Numbered from the stretch's first letter, positions 12,501 to 25,360 are shown. The stretch: 64,000 bases of DNA from Ahaetulla prasina (GCF_028640845.1 NC_080541.1:176008502-176072501), one strand, 5' to 3'. Numbers and translations are program-made. The notes: generated from the sequence alone by a model not told the origin.

Positions 12501-12587
12501 TTTTACATTCTTCACCATGAGAGAATAGAATATGAAGAGTGGTCTCATTGGCTATAAAGGGAAGATCTTTAGTTTAATAGATCTAGG

Positions 12588-12868
12588 CAGTGGTGGGCTG
12601 CAACCAGTTTAACAACTGGTTCTGTGAGCGCGCTCTTTCGTGCAGTGTTCAAAATATAGCAATTTGAAGCTCAGCTGCTTACCTTCTAAGGCAGCCCCAG
12701 TAAATAGATCAGCGGAAGCGTGGAAATCAGCTCTGCCGTGTGAATCAGTTGAGCCAGAAAGAAGGAAATATAGGACAGGATAGGGCGGATGCGGGTGGGC
12801 GGGGCCAGCTGATGGTTGGAACTATTGGTTCGCTAGAACCGGTCCGAACCAGCAGCAGCCCACCACTG
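12588..12868. mobile_element. hAT-type MITE, CAGTGGTGGG ends
   Basis: A 281 bp element with terminal inverted repeats CAGTGGTGGGCTGC and GCAGCCCACCACTG. The subterminal regions are rich in ACCGGTT/AACCGG. The 8 bp flanks (GATCTAGG and GATAATAG) agree only partly, so the target duplication has decayed or is not real. The element ends 62 bp from the RNF220 exon on its downstream side. It shares its ends with the elements at 23957, 28447, 31208 and 33763. Confidence 0.8.
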
Positions 12869-12930
12869 GATAATAGGACATATGATTCTGGTAGGATAGG
12901 ACAGGTCAGGAGCAAAGTTGCTGTCCTTAC

Positions 12931-13060
12931 CTGATATTCAGCTGTGTTAACTTCTCCAGTTCCTGCTCCATATGTTCCTGCAGCTCACCTGGGCGAAGCA
13001 AAACCTGACAAATAGGGCAGATAGGAGCCTGGCTGTCAAAGAGTGTTGCCTTCTTCTTGC
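12931..13060 (-). CDS. RNF220: RNF220 internal coding exon (partial gene)
   Basis: On the minus strand a 130 bp exon is bordered by an acceptor (CTACAG ending at 13061) and a donor (GTAAGG starting at 12930). It starts in the last two bases of a codon and ends two bases into another. The 42 complete codons are open and include FDSQAPICPICQVLLRPGEL followed by QEHMEQELEKL, with the CPIC cysteine pair. I recognise this as the central region of RNF220, a RING-type E3 ubiquitin ligase that acts in nucleus and cytoplasm and has been tied to beta-catenin, Hedgehog/Gli and neural patterning. The RING itself lies in later exons that are not seen here. The incoming codon would end in GC, which fits a Cys before the three lysines. 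The splice borders argue against a processed pseudogene. No other exon of the gene was found in the window, so the flanking introns are long. The identity is from memory, not a search. Confidence 0.85.
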
Positions 13061-15008
13061 CTGTAGGGAAACGGAGAACATAGCTTTGAGTTTCAAGCAT
13101 CCAGAGTATTCACTTCCTATGCCTTGTATAACTGCAGGATACAAATATTTATCCACAAATAAATTTTGGTGTAGGAGCCAGAGTAGTATAGCTACTACTT
13201 ATTTTGCATACCAACCTTGTTTTTATTTCAATAATGCCTTCTACCCTGTTTTGCTAAGATAAATGTGGAACTTCCTGCTTTACCAGAGATGGTAAAGGAA
13301 AGATGGGCTAAAGAAAAGTTAAGCATTCCATGATGTAATCTATCTAATACCGTAAGCATAAAAAAGGTAAGTTCAAGAATAGAAACAATGTATTCTTTAC
13401 ATGGGTAGAAACTCATCTCTGGGGACAGAGCGCCATAACATATTTGAATGGCAAAATGGCATAACCACCAAAAAACAGATTCCGTGAACTGCAGGGTGTC
13501 ATTTTATATACAACGGTTTTCCAGCAGGAATATAATTTTCTTATAACATGATGGGAAATATGGCTGATTTCAAAAGCTCTCTATAAGTGATCAATTCAGA
13601 TTCCCATAAGAGTTAACTGTCCCTTCCCTACTGCTCTATCTCAGTGATTCTCAAATGGTCTGTTACAATCTCCCCATATTCACCAAGTGCAACCTGCTCG
13701 CTTATATTCTCACATTCATCTCATTTCCAGTAAGTTGGGCAAAGCTTACTCATTGCCTCACTGCAAGTCAGCTGGCCAAATGCTCAACATTTCAGGCACC
13801 AATGAACTACTGATGAAGAGCTTGGAGGTTGGCTAATGCCAGTTATAATCTGCACTGGAAAAAGGTCCGTTGGGATAAATATTGAAGGAGCTATGTGTGT
13901 AGTAGATCCCACTCATGTACATGAAATAAGTTTTGTCTGAAGGCAAGATCACATTGTGCTTTATTCAGAGAAAAGTTTGTAGTAAAAAAAAACAAACCAC
14001 CTCCTACTTGCAGTTTATCCCTGAAGCAAGGTGTGACAATTGTGAACATGATCAAATAACAGTTTTTTAGCACATGCCTTTTCAACATGTCATAAGTTAG
14101 AAATAACCAATGAATACGGAATTCTGCTTCCTAACCAGTAAATAAATGCTGCTTAAATAAGTTTTTTTAAGATTGTCTTCTTAATTGTGTTCTGATGGTC
14201 TTAAAAATAAAGCGAAGGGTGAGGTATCTTTTATTAATGTGAGTGATCCCTTGCTTTTCCTAAATGTTTATTTAGTGGTTTATGACTGCAGAAAACTTTG
14301 TCCAAAGGAAAGAAGATGTCAAAGAAAATGTGTGCTTATATAAGAAAGAATGAAAAATGCCATAAGAAAATAAAAAGTATTCATGTAATTCATTTGCCAC
14401 CTCAATTAAATTTGAATCCATATTCACTTTTGGCTATGGTTCTTTGTATTGCTTGCTTCATCTGTGCAGGAATATGACCTTTGAAACAAAACACAATTGC
14501 TCACCTTAGCTTTACAGGAATACTGAATATATACTATTATGCATATTCATATAATGCAAAGGAATATATGCATACAACTATGCTGTAAGTAGAAATTTAA
14601 TTTTGTACAAAATAGCTTTGAAAGTGAGGATGTCTAATAACACTATATTTTACTCAGCAGCAGTAATCTAAACTTTCAACCGGTAAACCCATTGATCACT
14701 CTAGTTGAAACCAACTTTTAAAAGAACAAAGAATAATGTTCTCTATCCTGTTTTGAATTGAATGTGAGAATTAAGACAGCTAGTTTGAATTAAGGCACCT
14801 CATTCCAGTTCACTGTGGAGAGGAACAATAAGAAGCAGAGTGGAGGATTTAAGATGTCCAATTTCTTTTCTGGAAGTTTCTTGAGTTCTATGAAAGGTTT
14901 GAAGTGATTAATAAAATATACATGATGTTTAGAAAAAATACCACTCATACCTGCAATGCTCAAACACTCAAGCATACGTAATTTAATATTCTTGCTATCC
15001 TGATTGAA
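13061..15008. other. Intron upstream of the RNF220 exon
   Basis: AT-rich intronic sequence with no exon, repeat family or RNA gene that I can support. Open frames in it are under 90 codons and lack motifs. Confidence 0.5.
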
Positions 15009-15405
15009 AGGTAGTCCTTGACATACGACTGGTAATTTAGCAATCATCTGAAGTTCTAGTGGAGTTACCTGGAGAGTATTTACAATCCAGATTATATGTT
15101 CTGATAATCGCTCCCCCTGTGGCCATGAGATTTCAATTACGGTGTTTGCAACCAGGCTTCATTTACAGTTGTTTGCAGTGTCCCATTTTATAATAATAAA
15201 ACCAATATTTATTGCTGGTTTTTGGCAAAACATCGCCATTGGTTTGCTTAACAACTGAGGATTTGCTTAATAACTGCAGTGATTCGCTTAACAACTGGTG
15301 CAAAAAAGGTTGTAAAATCAGGCTAGTCATGTGACTTACTCCTTTTATGACTTTCATGAATTATGGCCATGATGGGCAGGCACCATTAAGTTCGAGGATT
15401 ACCTG
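15009..15405. mobile_element. TIR DNA element, AGGTAGTCCTYGAC ends
   Basis: A roughly 400 bp element opens with AGGTAGTCCTTGACATACGA and closes with TTCGAGGATTACCTG, which are inverted repeats. The interior has the recurring 'cttaacaactg' direct repeats (15246..15300) seen in this squamate MITE family. The right flank begins TA, consistent with Tc1/mariner-type TA targets, but the left flank reads GA. No coding capacity. Confidence 0.65.
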
Positions 15406-15619
15406 TATGTGATGAATTGCTGCTAGATATTTACCTTGATTGTATCTTTGTTCTGAGAAAAAAATTAACCAATAAAACTGATAAAACAAAAAATGCAATT
15501 CAAGTTGCTGGTTGTCACCTTTAAATTCGTTTAAGGTTCAGGATTAAGTTACTTGAAGGATTGACCAACTTTTCCCAAGAGTCTCTACCCATCTGATTCA
15601 ATCTAGCTGACTGAACATG

Positions 15620-15975
15620 CTGCAGCTCCTGTCAGCCAAAGAGTGTTGCTGACAGGGGCTAAAAGATGCCCCTTTTCTGCAGAAACCCCTGCTCTGTGGA
15701 ATATTCTCCCCTTGGAAATCAGAATGGCCCCAATCCTGTTGGCCTTTCATAAGGATTTAAAAACTTGGCTGTATTTCTGAGCAGGAGCACTGAATGTGTT
15801 AAGGGCCCTGCTTCTTGGCTTTATGTTAACTGGTTGACTATCTCAGCTGCTGTATATATGTACTTTGGATGTTTTTGTTGTTTTTAAATACTTTCTCCTG
15901 TTTTTATAGTTTTGGAATCATAAGCCACTTGGGGTCATTGAGATAAGCAGCTGTAGAAATTGATTAAATAAATGA
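15620..15975 (+). mobile_element. Old LINE 3' end (L2/CR1 group)
   Basis: The plus strand reads like the last codons of a non-LTR reverse transcriptase ORF (a WNILPLEI-type stretch near 15700, then a FHKDLKTWLYF-like stretch). The 3' UTR then reads TAAGCCACTTGGGGTCATTG and ends with an ATTAAATAAATGAA tail at 15960..15975. It is 5' truncated and decayed. Confidence 0.65.
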
Positions 15976-18900
15976 AGTCCCACTTCTGAACTGAAGAAAT
16001 GAGTGAATTTTGTAATATTTTGAATCATTTCTGAAATACATCACTGTTCTAAAATAGGAGAATTGAAATATGTAGACTTAGGTGCCTACAATTAAAAATC
16101 TCTTTGAGACTCTTGTTACTTGTCCTGATCAAGAGCCATTGTAATAATCTGCCTGTGTTGTAAATACAACAACAAACGTTAAAGCATGTAATAAACCCAC
16201 GAAGAGCCACAAGGCCATTCATCAGTTCCATTGCTGTGTTAGTTGCTGTGGTCATCAGAGGGTGCTGCAAACATAGTTCTTATGGATGTCTGGAAGGGAG
16301 AATACTTTATAGTTTGTTACTGACATCTATTGTGGAGCGTTCCTACTAGATTATTTATGTATTAGACATGGATCAAATTGGTTAAATCTGTACAAGAGGC
16401 AATAATGCACCATAAAGCAGATTGTGTGCAATGTGGCCTTCCAATCAAAAGCTCAAATGTGCCATTTTATGAGCGGAAGCTAGCAAAAATGCAGAGCCCA
16501 GTTAAATGAATACTCTTAAAAGGAATAGACTTTCCGCAAGAGAGAAAATGTTGGCACAAATACTTTGGTTGGGTGACATAAAGGGGTGCAAAGAGAAGCA
16601 TTGTAAAGGAAGGAACATCTGTTGTTAATATGCTTTAACATGAACAACAGGGAAATAAATCTGGAAATAAGTTGCCTTTTGCTAACAATGATCTAATTAG
16701 GATTTCATACCTGCATGCATATTGTACATTTTAAATTCAAGTCCCCCTGCTTTAGGTTTCTCCCCTTACTGTCAACCTATCCACTATCTTTTCCTTTCAT
16801 ACTTATGAGAGGATCTAGGATTGTTCTTTCCCTGCCCCATAGCTCCAAAGAGGATTGGAATAACTGAGTTCTAGGAAGAAGCAGGAAGACATCTTAGATC
16901 AGGATGAAACCGGGAGCAGGAGTGAAGCCCTATCCCACAATTTTCCTTTTGAAATTCAAGCACCGCTTTCTTTTTCAAAGCAATGGGGGAGGAGACAAAA
17001 GAGAGTTCCCTAAAGTCAGATTTTCTCCCCCCCCCATATACACCTGCTTTTTACTCCTGGCCAGTATGCAACAAACCTGAGGAAGGTAAGTAGCCTCTCT
17101 TCATAACTCTCTGTGACTCTTTCATACCCTTCAGAGGGATGTTGCTTTTCAATCACAGCCAGAGCAAAACAAGCCGCCCACTTTGACTGGAAGGTGAACA
17201 GCCCCAACTTCCTCTTGGAGCTTTTCCACTTTTGTGTGGTCAAGGTCCAAAATAACCTAAGAAAGTCCCCCACTGCTACTATATATAACCATAGTCCCCA
17301 TTTGTGTAACAATACTGGTGTCTGAGCTCTCCCTCCTAAAACAAACACAGAGCCTTTGAGCAAACGGGAAATCCTGCTGGATCCCTGCTGCAGTCTGGAT
17401 GCCTGGACAGATAAACATGCAGAACGATCTCACTGTCTCCTTCCCACAGCATTGCTAGGACAGCTTCTCTGGGTTGCGTCACTATCCATCACCACTAGAT
17501 GTGATCTTGAGCTGCCACAGCCCACATAAATAACTCAATTCTGTTTGGTGGTTTTGATTAGTTTCTGCTCCATCTTCTCCTAGTGAAAAATCTTGTTTTT
17601 CCAGCTTTGACTCTTTTAAAGTAAACGTGTATCCTAAGAAGGGCAATTTGCCATTGAAACATACATATGTACGTGCACACCCAGGCTTAAAAGTAGAACA
17701 AACCCAATGCAAGTCAAATATTTACGGTTTGTTACCAAACTGCACATTTACTTTTAGCTTGCTGATCAGCAGATGGACAGCAGGGGGCACTATTAAAACA
17801 AAGCTAGTTACAATTAGTGAAGGCTTAACTGAAACAGTAACCCATTAAAATGCCTGTCATTTGCCAACCTTAGATCTAAATAGATTTTAAGATCATTTAA
17901 TTTATGTGTCACAGAGAGCAAAAGACTGCAGTTCACTCAATGGAGGAAACAAGATACATTTCAATATTACACCCCTAACGCTGTAGTACTAAAAGTCACC
18001 CTGATCCAAAATATAATAAACTCTGCATCAAGACACCTCACAAAGAAGCCACTGGGAGTCCTTTTCCACATCTTCCCAAATTATGTCTGCTAATGGTTCT
18101 GGTGAAAATCAGAAAAAGCAGCTGAGAATGTGATGCCCGGCAACTAGCCCCACTGCCTGATCCGTGCCAAGTCTGTGTCTACCACCCTCACTGTGAGCTC
18201 CCACACCCCTCCATTTTAGCCAAGACTGCATCCTCCAAATGGCCCCTTTCAAGTTTTGTTTTTTGGGCAGCTGTGTTTGTGTTTGCTTGGCCTCCATGCC
18301 TGCCCTTCCCTTCCCTCTGGCCCCTTGTAACTCAGCAGGGTTCGTCTTCAGTGTTTACCCTCCTTGGCACTGCTGTCTGTCCCCTGCAGCCTTGGCTTGC
18401 TAATGCTGCAGAGATGAAAAGGGCCAGCCACATCCCTCTCTTGTGCGTGCAGACTTCCCTGGGCTCCAAAGAAATGTTTCCTTCTAAGGGTTTGAAACTA
18501 AATATTTCCTGTTCAGAAAGGGCGAAAGGTGGGGGGAGTCAACATCGACACAGACATCACAAAATCAGTCCTGTGAAATGAAATATCTTCACACATCAGC
18601 CCTGGGTAGATCTGTACAACAGGAAAACATATCTAGTATTCTCTCCTCATAGCCTGTGAACTCAACAGCTTTGTCACCTCCCCAGGAATTACCGTACCTC
18701 TGGGCATGTTCACACATTTAGGCTGAATAAGCATAGTTGTAAAGTTGTAACCTGACCCAGTGGTCTTTTTGTCCTTTTTACTTCTGCTACCAACAAAAAA
18801 TCTGGAGGTTCCAGAATTTCCCTCACAATAAAATTGTTCCTTGCAAAAGGATAAAAGGAGATATTCTAGCAATGCCTTGTGGCAGTATATGCCAAAAGAA

Positions 18901-21879
18901 TTTGACTGGTCACAACTACTTTTTTATTTCTATTGTGGGATATGATTTCTGAGAATTTAACATGCTAATGTATTGCAAATTTTTTTTTTTGTAAAGTGCA
19001 CCTGCGGCTTATCCACGGAATATATTTTCAAATTAAACTCAGCACTGAAAGAGGGGTGAGCAGCATTTCCCTCCTCCCACAAAAGAGAATCATTTCTGAA
19101 TTCACTGAAGAGCCAGTGAATTTTTCAAGTGCGGATCAAATTCTCAGCAATGAAGAGTTTGAATTTAAAGGCCAAGTGTAGCACTAAGCTTAGAAAAAAG
19201 GTGTACGAAAACTGGACTCTTATTTCATGCACATACACAATCAACTCAGTCAACTTACATCAACTTATAATGCAAACATTGTTCAAAACAACTCCCCTTA
19301 TTATGATGTCTTGTTCTCGCATAACAATGCCATAATGTGGATTTAATGCAATGTGTTCTTCATCTTCTCTCTTTTTATTTATCTTTTTATTTATCTTTTT
19401 ATTTATCTTTTTTTATTTACCGGGGCGCTTTTCACTTTCTGCCACATCAGGACCTATGAAGGAACACTGCAATTTTCATGTTTAAGGAAATAATCTGTCA
19501 TATTCAGATACAGACGAAAAGGCAGGGCTTCAGGACAAGGGCACTATGCTTCATGATAAAAAAAACAAACGATTTGTAGGTGCTTTGCATCAAAGTGAAC
19601 TGATCACCAATGTTTTGTAATATACCCTTAATTTTCAAAAACCGTGGCTGCATTCCAGTCAAGCAGTAAAGCAAATCAATTTAACTCCCAGGTTCACATT
19701 TCATAAGTGTCTGTCAGACCTACTAAACCCAATCAAATAATTTACCCTGAATCACCCCATATAAATGAGTACTCAGACCTGTTGCTTGAAGAGCAGCTCA
19801 GGAGAGTGGAAGCAGAAACAGAATCAAAATGCTGACAAAGCCTCGGGGTCTGTAATCAAATTCCTGAAGTTTTTATGGAGGTTATTTCTTCTGCTGATGA
19901 TAGACCCCCGTTATTATTTCTATATTGATAGCAGGTATCTGTTGTTGTAACAAGCTACCTTCCCTCCAGCTGAAAAAAATAATCATACTCGCCCATATTA
20001 ACTTTGGAGCAGCCTCCAAATATTGGTTCAGTTCAATGAGATTTAACCACTGCCAGTCCATCTGACAGTAAAGGAGCATCTACAATAATGTGATTTTCAC
20101 TTCCATACTAAGCACTTATATTCTGTCTGTTAAACAAGAGTTTCCCCAAAGAGAATGATGGGACTCCTAGATTTCACAAATAAGTCTAGCCATGTTCTGA
20201 TTAAGCTAGAGACTGAAGAAAAACGGGTAACAAAATGCTTGGTTGCCTCAACAATGTTCTCTGAACTCAAATTCTTTGTTTGACATTTCCCATCCAAAAG
20301 CATAATGCTGTGGACAGATGAAGATAATTGCAAAACAATGAAGAAAAATACTTCATCCCAAAGAGCTCAGGAAGTGAAAGAGAGATGGTCAAATTTCACT
20401 GACTTAAAACTGGGTAAGCAGTTAACAATGACAAGTTAATTATTATCTCATACAATTTAATCAGTTTACAATATAGACACATAAAGTTAAAAAGTATCAC
20501 AGAAGCTACCTAGCTAAATTCTCCTTTGTAAGGTAGAATAATGTTGGTGTTTCCTCTGAAGTACAATTTCCCTTTTTTCAAACTTAGAATCATGATACAT
20601 CCTGACGAATGGTCCACTGACAAATGCAATCTCATGAAATATTTTTATAATGCTAAATAACATAAAGAAGAGTCCCCAAAGAGATTTCAATAATCTCAAG
20701 CTCTGATGAGCTGTACTTCCTCAACCCTCAACTCCTTACAGGATTAATGCAGCACTGTAAAAGATCCCAGCTGGTTGCTTCAAGGCTCACTTTGGAATAA
20801 TCTAGTCTACTCTACAGCAGGAAAACAATAAATAAGAAAAAAGAAACAGGAATCCTTGTTAACTATTCCCATACTGTTTTACCATTTTCATCATATGTGC
20901 GATTCAAATAAAATATCTGAACACAAGGTGAAAGGACACAAAAATCTTTTATAATTATCCTTTAATATTAAGATGTTGGCATGCTGTATCACAAAGTATA
21001 TCTGTATGTTTATAGAAAAAATGCCTGCAGGCAATAAAAATCCCTGGTGCTTCAATTACCAAGTCTTAGAGAGGCTCCTCTTCCTACTTTTTGTGATAGC
21101 TCGTTTGATTACTAGGCAAAGCAATATGGTGTGGTTTTAATTCACAGGAATCAGACAGTGAAATTTGTGGCATCTATTGAGATACTTCCTGATTTCCCTC
21201 ATAATTCAAGCAATCAGCAAATCACACAGGTATTTCCAGAAAGATTAGCCTGATATAAAGTATTATCAGAAGCTGACTAGTATCTTTTTAGTTTCAGGAA
21301 CCACATATATCAGACTGCACTGAGAAAATATCTGTAATATTTAGACAGTTGAGCTAAACACTTTAAGAAACACAGCTATCATGTTCTTTTTCACAACTTC
21401 AAGAACTAATTTATTGACTTGTAACCAGTCATGTAGTCATGTCAAAGCATAAGCTAAAGTATAATACAAAGAAGTAGAAAGAGAATTTCACACCAGGAAG
21501 CCATTTTCAGTGGCATACCCTATCTTTCATAACCTACATATATTTAACATAAATAACGAAAAAAACAAATTTCTGGATTATGAGTACATGCATTCCTGGC
21601 ACCCGATGAATTCAATTGCAGAGAGATGAGCTTTTGCTTCCGAGGGTCAACTCCATGGCCTCCACCAACCCTATATTCCATCTCAAGAAAACTGGAAACT
21701 GAGTCCCTTGCTCCCAATTCTGAGCCCACAGCTGCCCATCCTCAGTGAGAGCAAGATGGATTGAGCTGGGCAATAATTTAAGAAACTGAGCGAGTCTGTA
21801 CATCCAATCACTTAACAAATCAGGAGAAAGGGAGAGAGCGGGAAGGGGGGAAGGGAAAAGAAGTGAAAAGGCCGTGCAG
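15976..21879. other. Long intronic stretch, no gene recognised
   Basis: About 5.9 kb with no exon or clear transposon. It includes a C run near 17030, moderately GC-rich patches near 17100..17330 and 18130..18540 of unknown meaning, and a short TTTATTTATC array (separate entry). The numerous open frames of 60-115 codons have no known motif or splice pattern. Confidence 0.45.
19366..19427. repeat. Short TTTTTATTTATC tandem array
   Basis: About four copies of a 12-13 bp T-rich unit (CTTTTTATTTAT), ending at TTTATTTACCGGG. Confidence 0.9.
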
Positions 21880-22250
21880 GGAAATGCATCACAATTACTG
21901 TCTAGTCTCTAATGAGGGGCCTGTCAGGAGGCTGTCATCCTGCGGAAAGCCACCTACTCAGAGAGATTCAATAAAAAAGTAGCAGAGAGATAAAAAAGAG
22001 ATATATTTCAACCCCTGCTAATATTCTTTTCATTTGTCCCAGCACAAAATAAGATACTGCACTTAACCAGCTCGGTTAAAATGAAAGGGGGAGGGGGGCT
22101 GCGTTGATCAATACTGCTAAAAGCTGGGCGACACGGTGATGGAGTGCAATTTTTTTGTCTGTGCTAAAGCCTAGTAGAGGCCCAGACTGTGTAATTTATG
22201 ATTCACACGCACGCCAGCTAACTAGAGGCTGACAAGACAATGAATTCTCG
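21880..22250. other. Candidate conserved non-coding element
   Basis: Complex, repeat-free sequence with balanced GC. It includes short inverted and AT-core motifs (GTTGATCAATACTG near 22104, GTGTAATTTATGATTC near 22190) and no transposon ends. No exon-like frame. Candidate intronic regulatory element, by inference. Confidence 0.4.
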
Positions 22251-23052
22251 ATGAGAAGGAAGAAAGGAAGAAGACATTGTAGCATAGATGCGAAAGAAAG
22301 AACTGTAGACACCATTTGCATCTTTCATCATTTATTTCTAAGTTCACCTGGCCTATCAAGAGTGAAGGAAATTGGTATCCACCCAGAACCTCCGTGGAAT
22401 AGGAATGAACAAATAGCAAACCTAAACTGTGAGACAAACATCCTGTACTGTTTCCTCATATTTCTGCTCCCAGATAATTGATATGTGTTCCTTCATTATC
22501 AATAAGAAATGAAAGCTTTGTGGAAGACTGAGTACACTAATCTTAACTTTTAAATAGTTGGAACTGGTTTGAGTCTTGTTCTCATATCTATCTTCCAGGA
22601 AAAAGCTGATTGTGTTATGGTAGGCGACTGTTCACAACCTTTAGATACATGGCCCCTTTTATATCCATCCTGACACACATTGCACATTGCACAAGGTAGT
22701 TTAAAAATTCCAAGTAATGTCAAATGCTTCTAAATGGAGAATAAACAATAGTTCCCCCCCCCCCAGTACTTTCCTGCTCTCTCTCTGATTGGGTAAATAT
22801 AGTTCTAGATCTGGGAGGATCATTCTTGTAGAGGCTGATTTTATCAGAACTCAGAAACTGAGCAGGGTTGGTCTTGTTAGTCCATGGATGGGAAACTTCC
22901 ACAATAACAGGGCTACAGGCAGGCAGACTAGTTATTACTAATTTTTCTACTTTATTCAGTGATTACATCATAAAAATGCTAAGAAAAATGCAAGGAAATA
23001 GTGGAGAAAATTGGTTAACGGAAGTTCAGCATAACTGAGTAGAACACAACAT
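22251..23052. other. Intronic sequence, nothing recognised
   Basis: Ordinary intronic sequence with a C run near 22756. No exon or repeat family is recognised. Confidence 0.45.
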
Positions 23053-23330
23053 ACAGTGTAAGGGCTGTAACAGCCACTATGTAAGACAGGCAGGCAAAAA
23101 ATTAACAGAGAAAATTTATGAACACTAACTAGCAACCAGAAGACATGAAGAAAACACCTTACTCTCACAACCTATTGACAGGCTCAACCATAGTTTCAGC
23201 TGGGATACTGTGAGCATCCTAGACAAAGTTAAATTCATAAATGCTAGAGAATTCCTGAAACCTTGGCATTCAGACAAATCAGCCATCAACTAACACAGAG
23301 ATAAACATGCAGGAGAAGGAATGGCAGAGT
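23053..23330 (+). mobile_element. Penelope-like element fragment, GIY-YIG region
   Basis: From about 23055 the plus strand reads CKGCNSHYVRQAGKKL, interrupted soon afterwards by a stop. It continues with LATRRHEE and, downstream, AREFLKPWHSDKSAIN. This cysteine pair followed by a Y-V-G-Q-T-G-like motif and the 'REFLEAWHS'-type stretch is characteristic of the GIY-YIG endonuclease end of Penelope-like elements. Stops and frameshifts show that it is dead. 3' ends of the same class occur at 11245 and 33454. Confidence 0.7.
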
Positions 23331-23956
23331 CTGGGGGTAGAGTCATGAGATGAACAACCTAGGATGTCTACATAGCCACAAAGGGGCCAAGTCCAACCCT
23401 TCTTGAATTCCTTTAACCTTCATCTAACACCTAGGTAGCGCTAATGTTAGTTGACTTGTGCACAATCTTGTGCATAGGTATGATTAGTATTAAATTTAAA
23501 GTATTTAATTGGAACTTCATGTATGATCCTGATCTTTCATGCCTGACAAAATCACATCTACACACCATTCAAAAAAGACTTTTAAAAAATACTAAGAAGA
23601 AAAAAAACCCATAATATATCTTCTCCACCATCCAGTATCCCAGATGAGCATGGATTAACACTGATGAACGATCAAGCAAAAAAAAATTACCTAATCAAGA
23701 AAATACCAACAAGAAAACCACACCCACATGAACACTGGCAGAAGAAAGAGAATATGGGTACTGTAAATGGAGTTCTACTGATAGTTGGTGTGTGGTAACA
23801 GAGAGCTTGCTTCCAATTTTCATTTCTCAAATAAAGGTAAAAAAGGAGTCCCTGTGGATTTTATTCTGCTAGTCTTTGCCAACTATAGGACAGACAGAAT
23901 GCTCAACTCTGGGGGAGGGGGGAGAGAGGGAGGGAGAGCGAGGAGGGATTCTGAAT
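23331..23956. other. Intronic sequence, nothing firm
   Basis: This may include decayed 3' sequence of the Penelope-like fragment. A purine-rich GGGAGG run lies at 23908..23945, just before the MITE. Confidence 0.4.
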
Positions 23957-24110
23957 CAGTGGTGGGTTGCTACCGGTTCGCACCGGATCTGGTGAACCGG
24001 TAGCGGCAGGGGCGGGCTTCGCCCACTCACCCAGACACTTCTGTGCATGCACAGTAGCATTGCGTGCACATGAGCAAACCAGTAGTGACAGGATTTGAAC
24101 CCCCCCCCTG
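23957..24110. mobile_element. hAT-type MITE, CAGTGGTGGG ends
   Basis: A 154 bp element starts CAGTGGTGGGTTGCTACCGG and ends in a C-rich degenerate right terminus (GAACCCCCCCCCTG). The flanking octamers TTCTGAAT and CTTTGAAT match at 6 of 8 positions, as expected for an aged hAT target duplication. It contains two facing ACCGGTTCG/GAACCGGTAG subterminal motifs. Confidence 0.8.
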
Positions 24111-24904
24111 CTTTGAATGCTGTTTTTTCCTCAGTCATTCAGCAGTGAGAAGTAGCATTTATATACCTTACCTTAAGCACAAACAGAAAGAATAAGGCAG
24201 AACTTCTGCCTAATATTTCTCAGTTGTAAAAAGTTTTCCAAAGAAATGTTCATGGAAATGAATAGCCAACATGGGATATTTCATAAAAACTACAAAGGAA
24301 AGAAAGAGGTTATAGATCTGAATTTGTGCAAATATTATGAATAGAATATGATGCTTCAAGAAAAAAGTCAGCCAGCCTCTATTATGTGATTCCCATCATG
24401 TTTCTATTCTTTTATTAGCAGCAATGCATTACAGACTTTTGCAATAGGTATCTTTGTATTTGCAATATTTAAGTATTCAAGCAGTTTTCCATGTGCAATA
24501 TTTATGGAAAGAACAATGGTATGAGAAAGAAGTGCCTTGAATTTTCTTCTGCTATTGCACTTGTAGGACATGTGGAAGCCAACTTTCATGTTTCAAAAAG
24601 CCCAAAACAGTTCACTTCGTTCCACCAATACATCACTATAGGCAGATGCTGCCCTTGACTTGTATGCCAGTCAGCTAGTTTGGGATATACTGAGAGCTCT
24701 ATAATTTGAAGCAACAATGGGGCAAAGTCCACAATAGGCTCTTGTCCATTCCTTCACTACATTCCACTCCCACCTCCCACAAGCTTAGTGTGACAAGAAG
24801 GAGGAGAAGGCACACATACTGAAAACATAGATATTGAACTGTCAAAACTATTTCCTACAAGAAAATAGATTCATCAGCTTGCAGCAGGCAGGGTCAATGC
24901 CACA
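24111..24904. other. Intronic sequence, nothing recognised
   Basis: AT-rich intronic sequence without exon or clear repeat. Confidence 0.45.
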
Positions 24905-25345
24905 TATCCCTCTGTCGTCGGCATCCGCTCATGTCGGCGCATACCCAATGCTTCTTCGCAGCGCCGGCACTTTAGCTTGTAGCTCAGGGCCCCTAAGTGA
25001 CTTTGAGAAATGGGTAATCGATTATAATTCCAGAGGCCTCTCTGCAGATTTATCCAGAGAATGTAGAAAATGCACAGCTTAAGAGAAGATAGGTCCTTCT
25101 GGCCGACACGTCAATTGCCCACACACTCTCCTGCTTGGAAAATCGCATCCTGAGCACAACTCTGTTTAATCCATCAGTACACAATCAATGCACTCTGTAA
25201 TCAACTCTTGATCACTTAATTTTACACATGTTGGCTGAATCCCTTTGTTTAATCACAAGATCAGGCCACATTGCCACACTGCTCCCTTTCGGCAAACATA
25301 ACTAAAGGCCTTTATTTCACCTTGAGCAATTGCTCAATGCATCCA
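24905..25345. other. Candidate conserved non-coding element with CpG cluster and homeodomain-like palindrome
   Basis: Two parts stand out. A CpG-dense patch at 24912..24970 sits in AT-rich intron, and about 300 bp of complex repeat-free sequence follows. It contains the perfect palindrome TAATCGATTA at 25015..25024, which resembles paired homeodomain sites, and several TTAAT/ATTA cores. It ends at a GGAA microsatellite. A plus frame (24834..25082) crosses it without known motifs. An enhancer role is inferred. Confidence 0.4.
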
Positions 25346-25360
25346 GAGAGCTCTCAAACA

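Noticed and set aside
12109..12548. Minus frames with Leu-Phe-Tyr-Ser-Ile repeats
   Set aside because: They are translations of the AATAG array and its flanks.
12947..13156. 69-codon minus frame overlapping the RNF220 exon
   Set aside because: It is in a different frame from the spliced exon and runs through the acceptor site.
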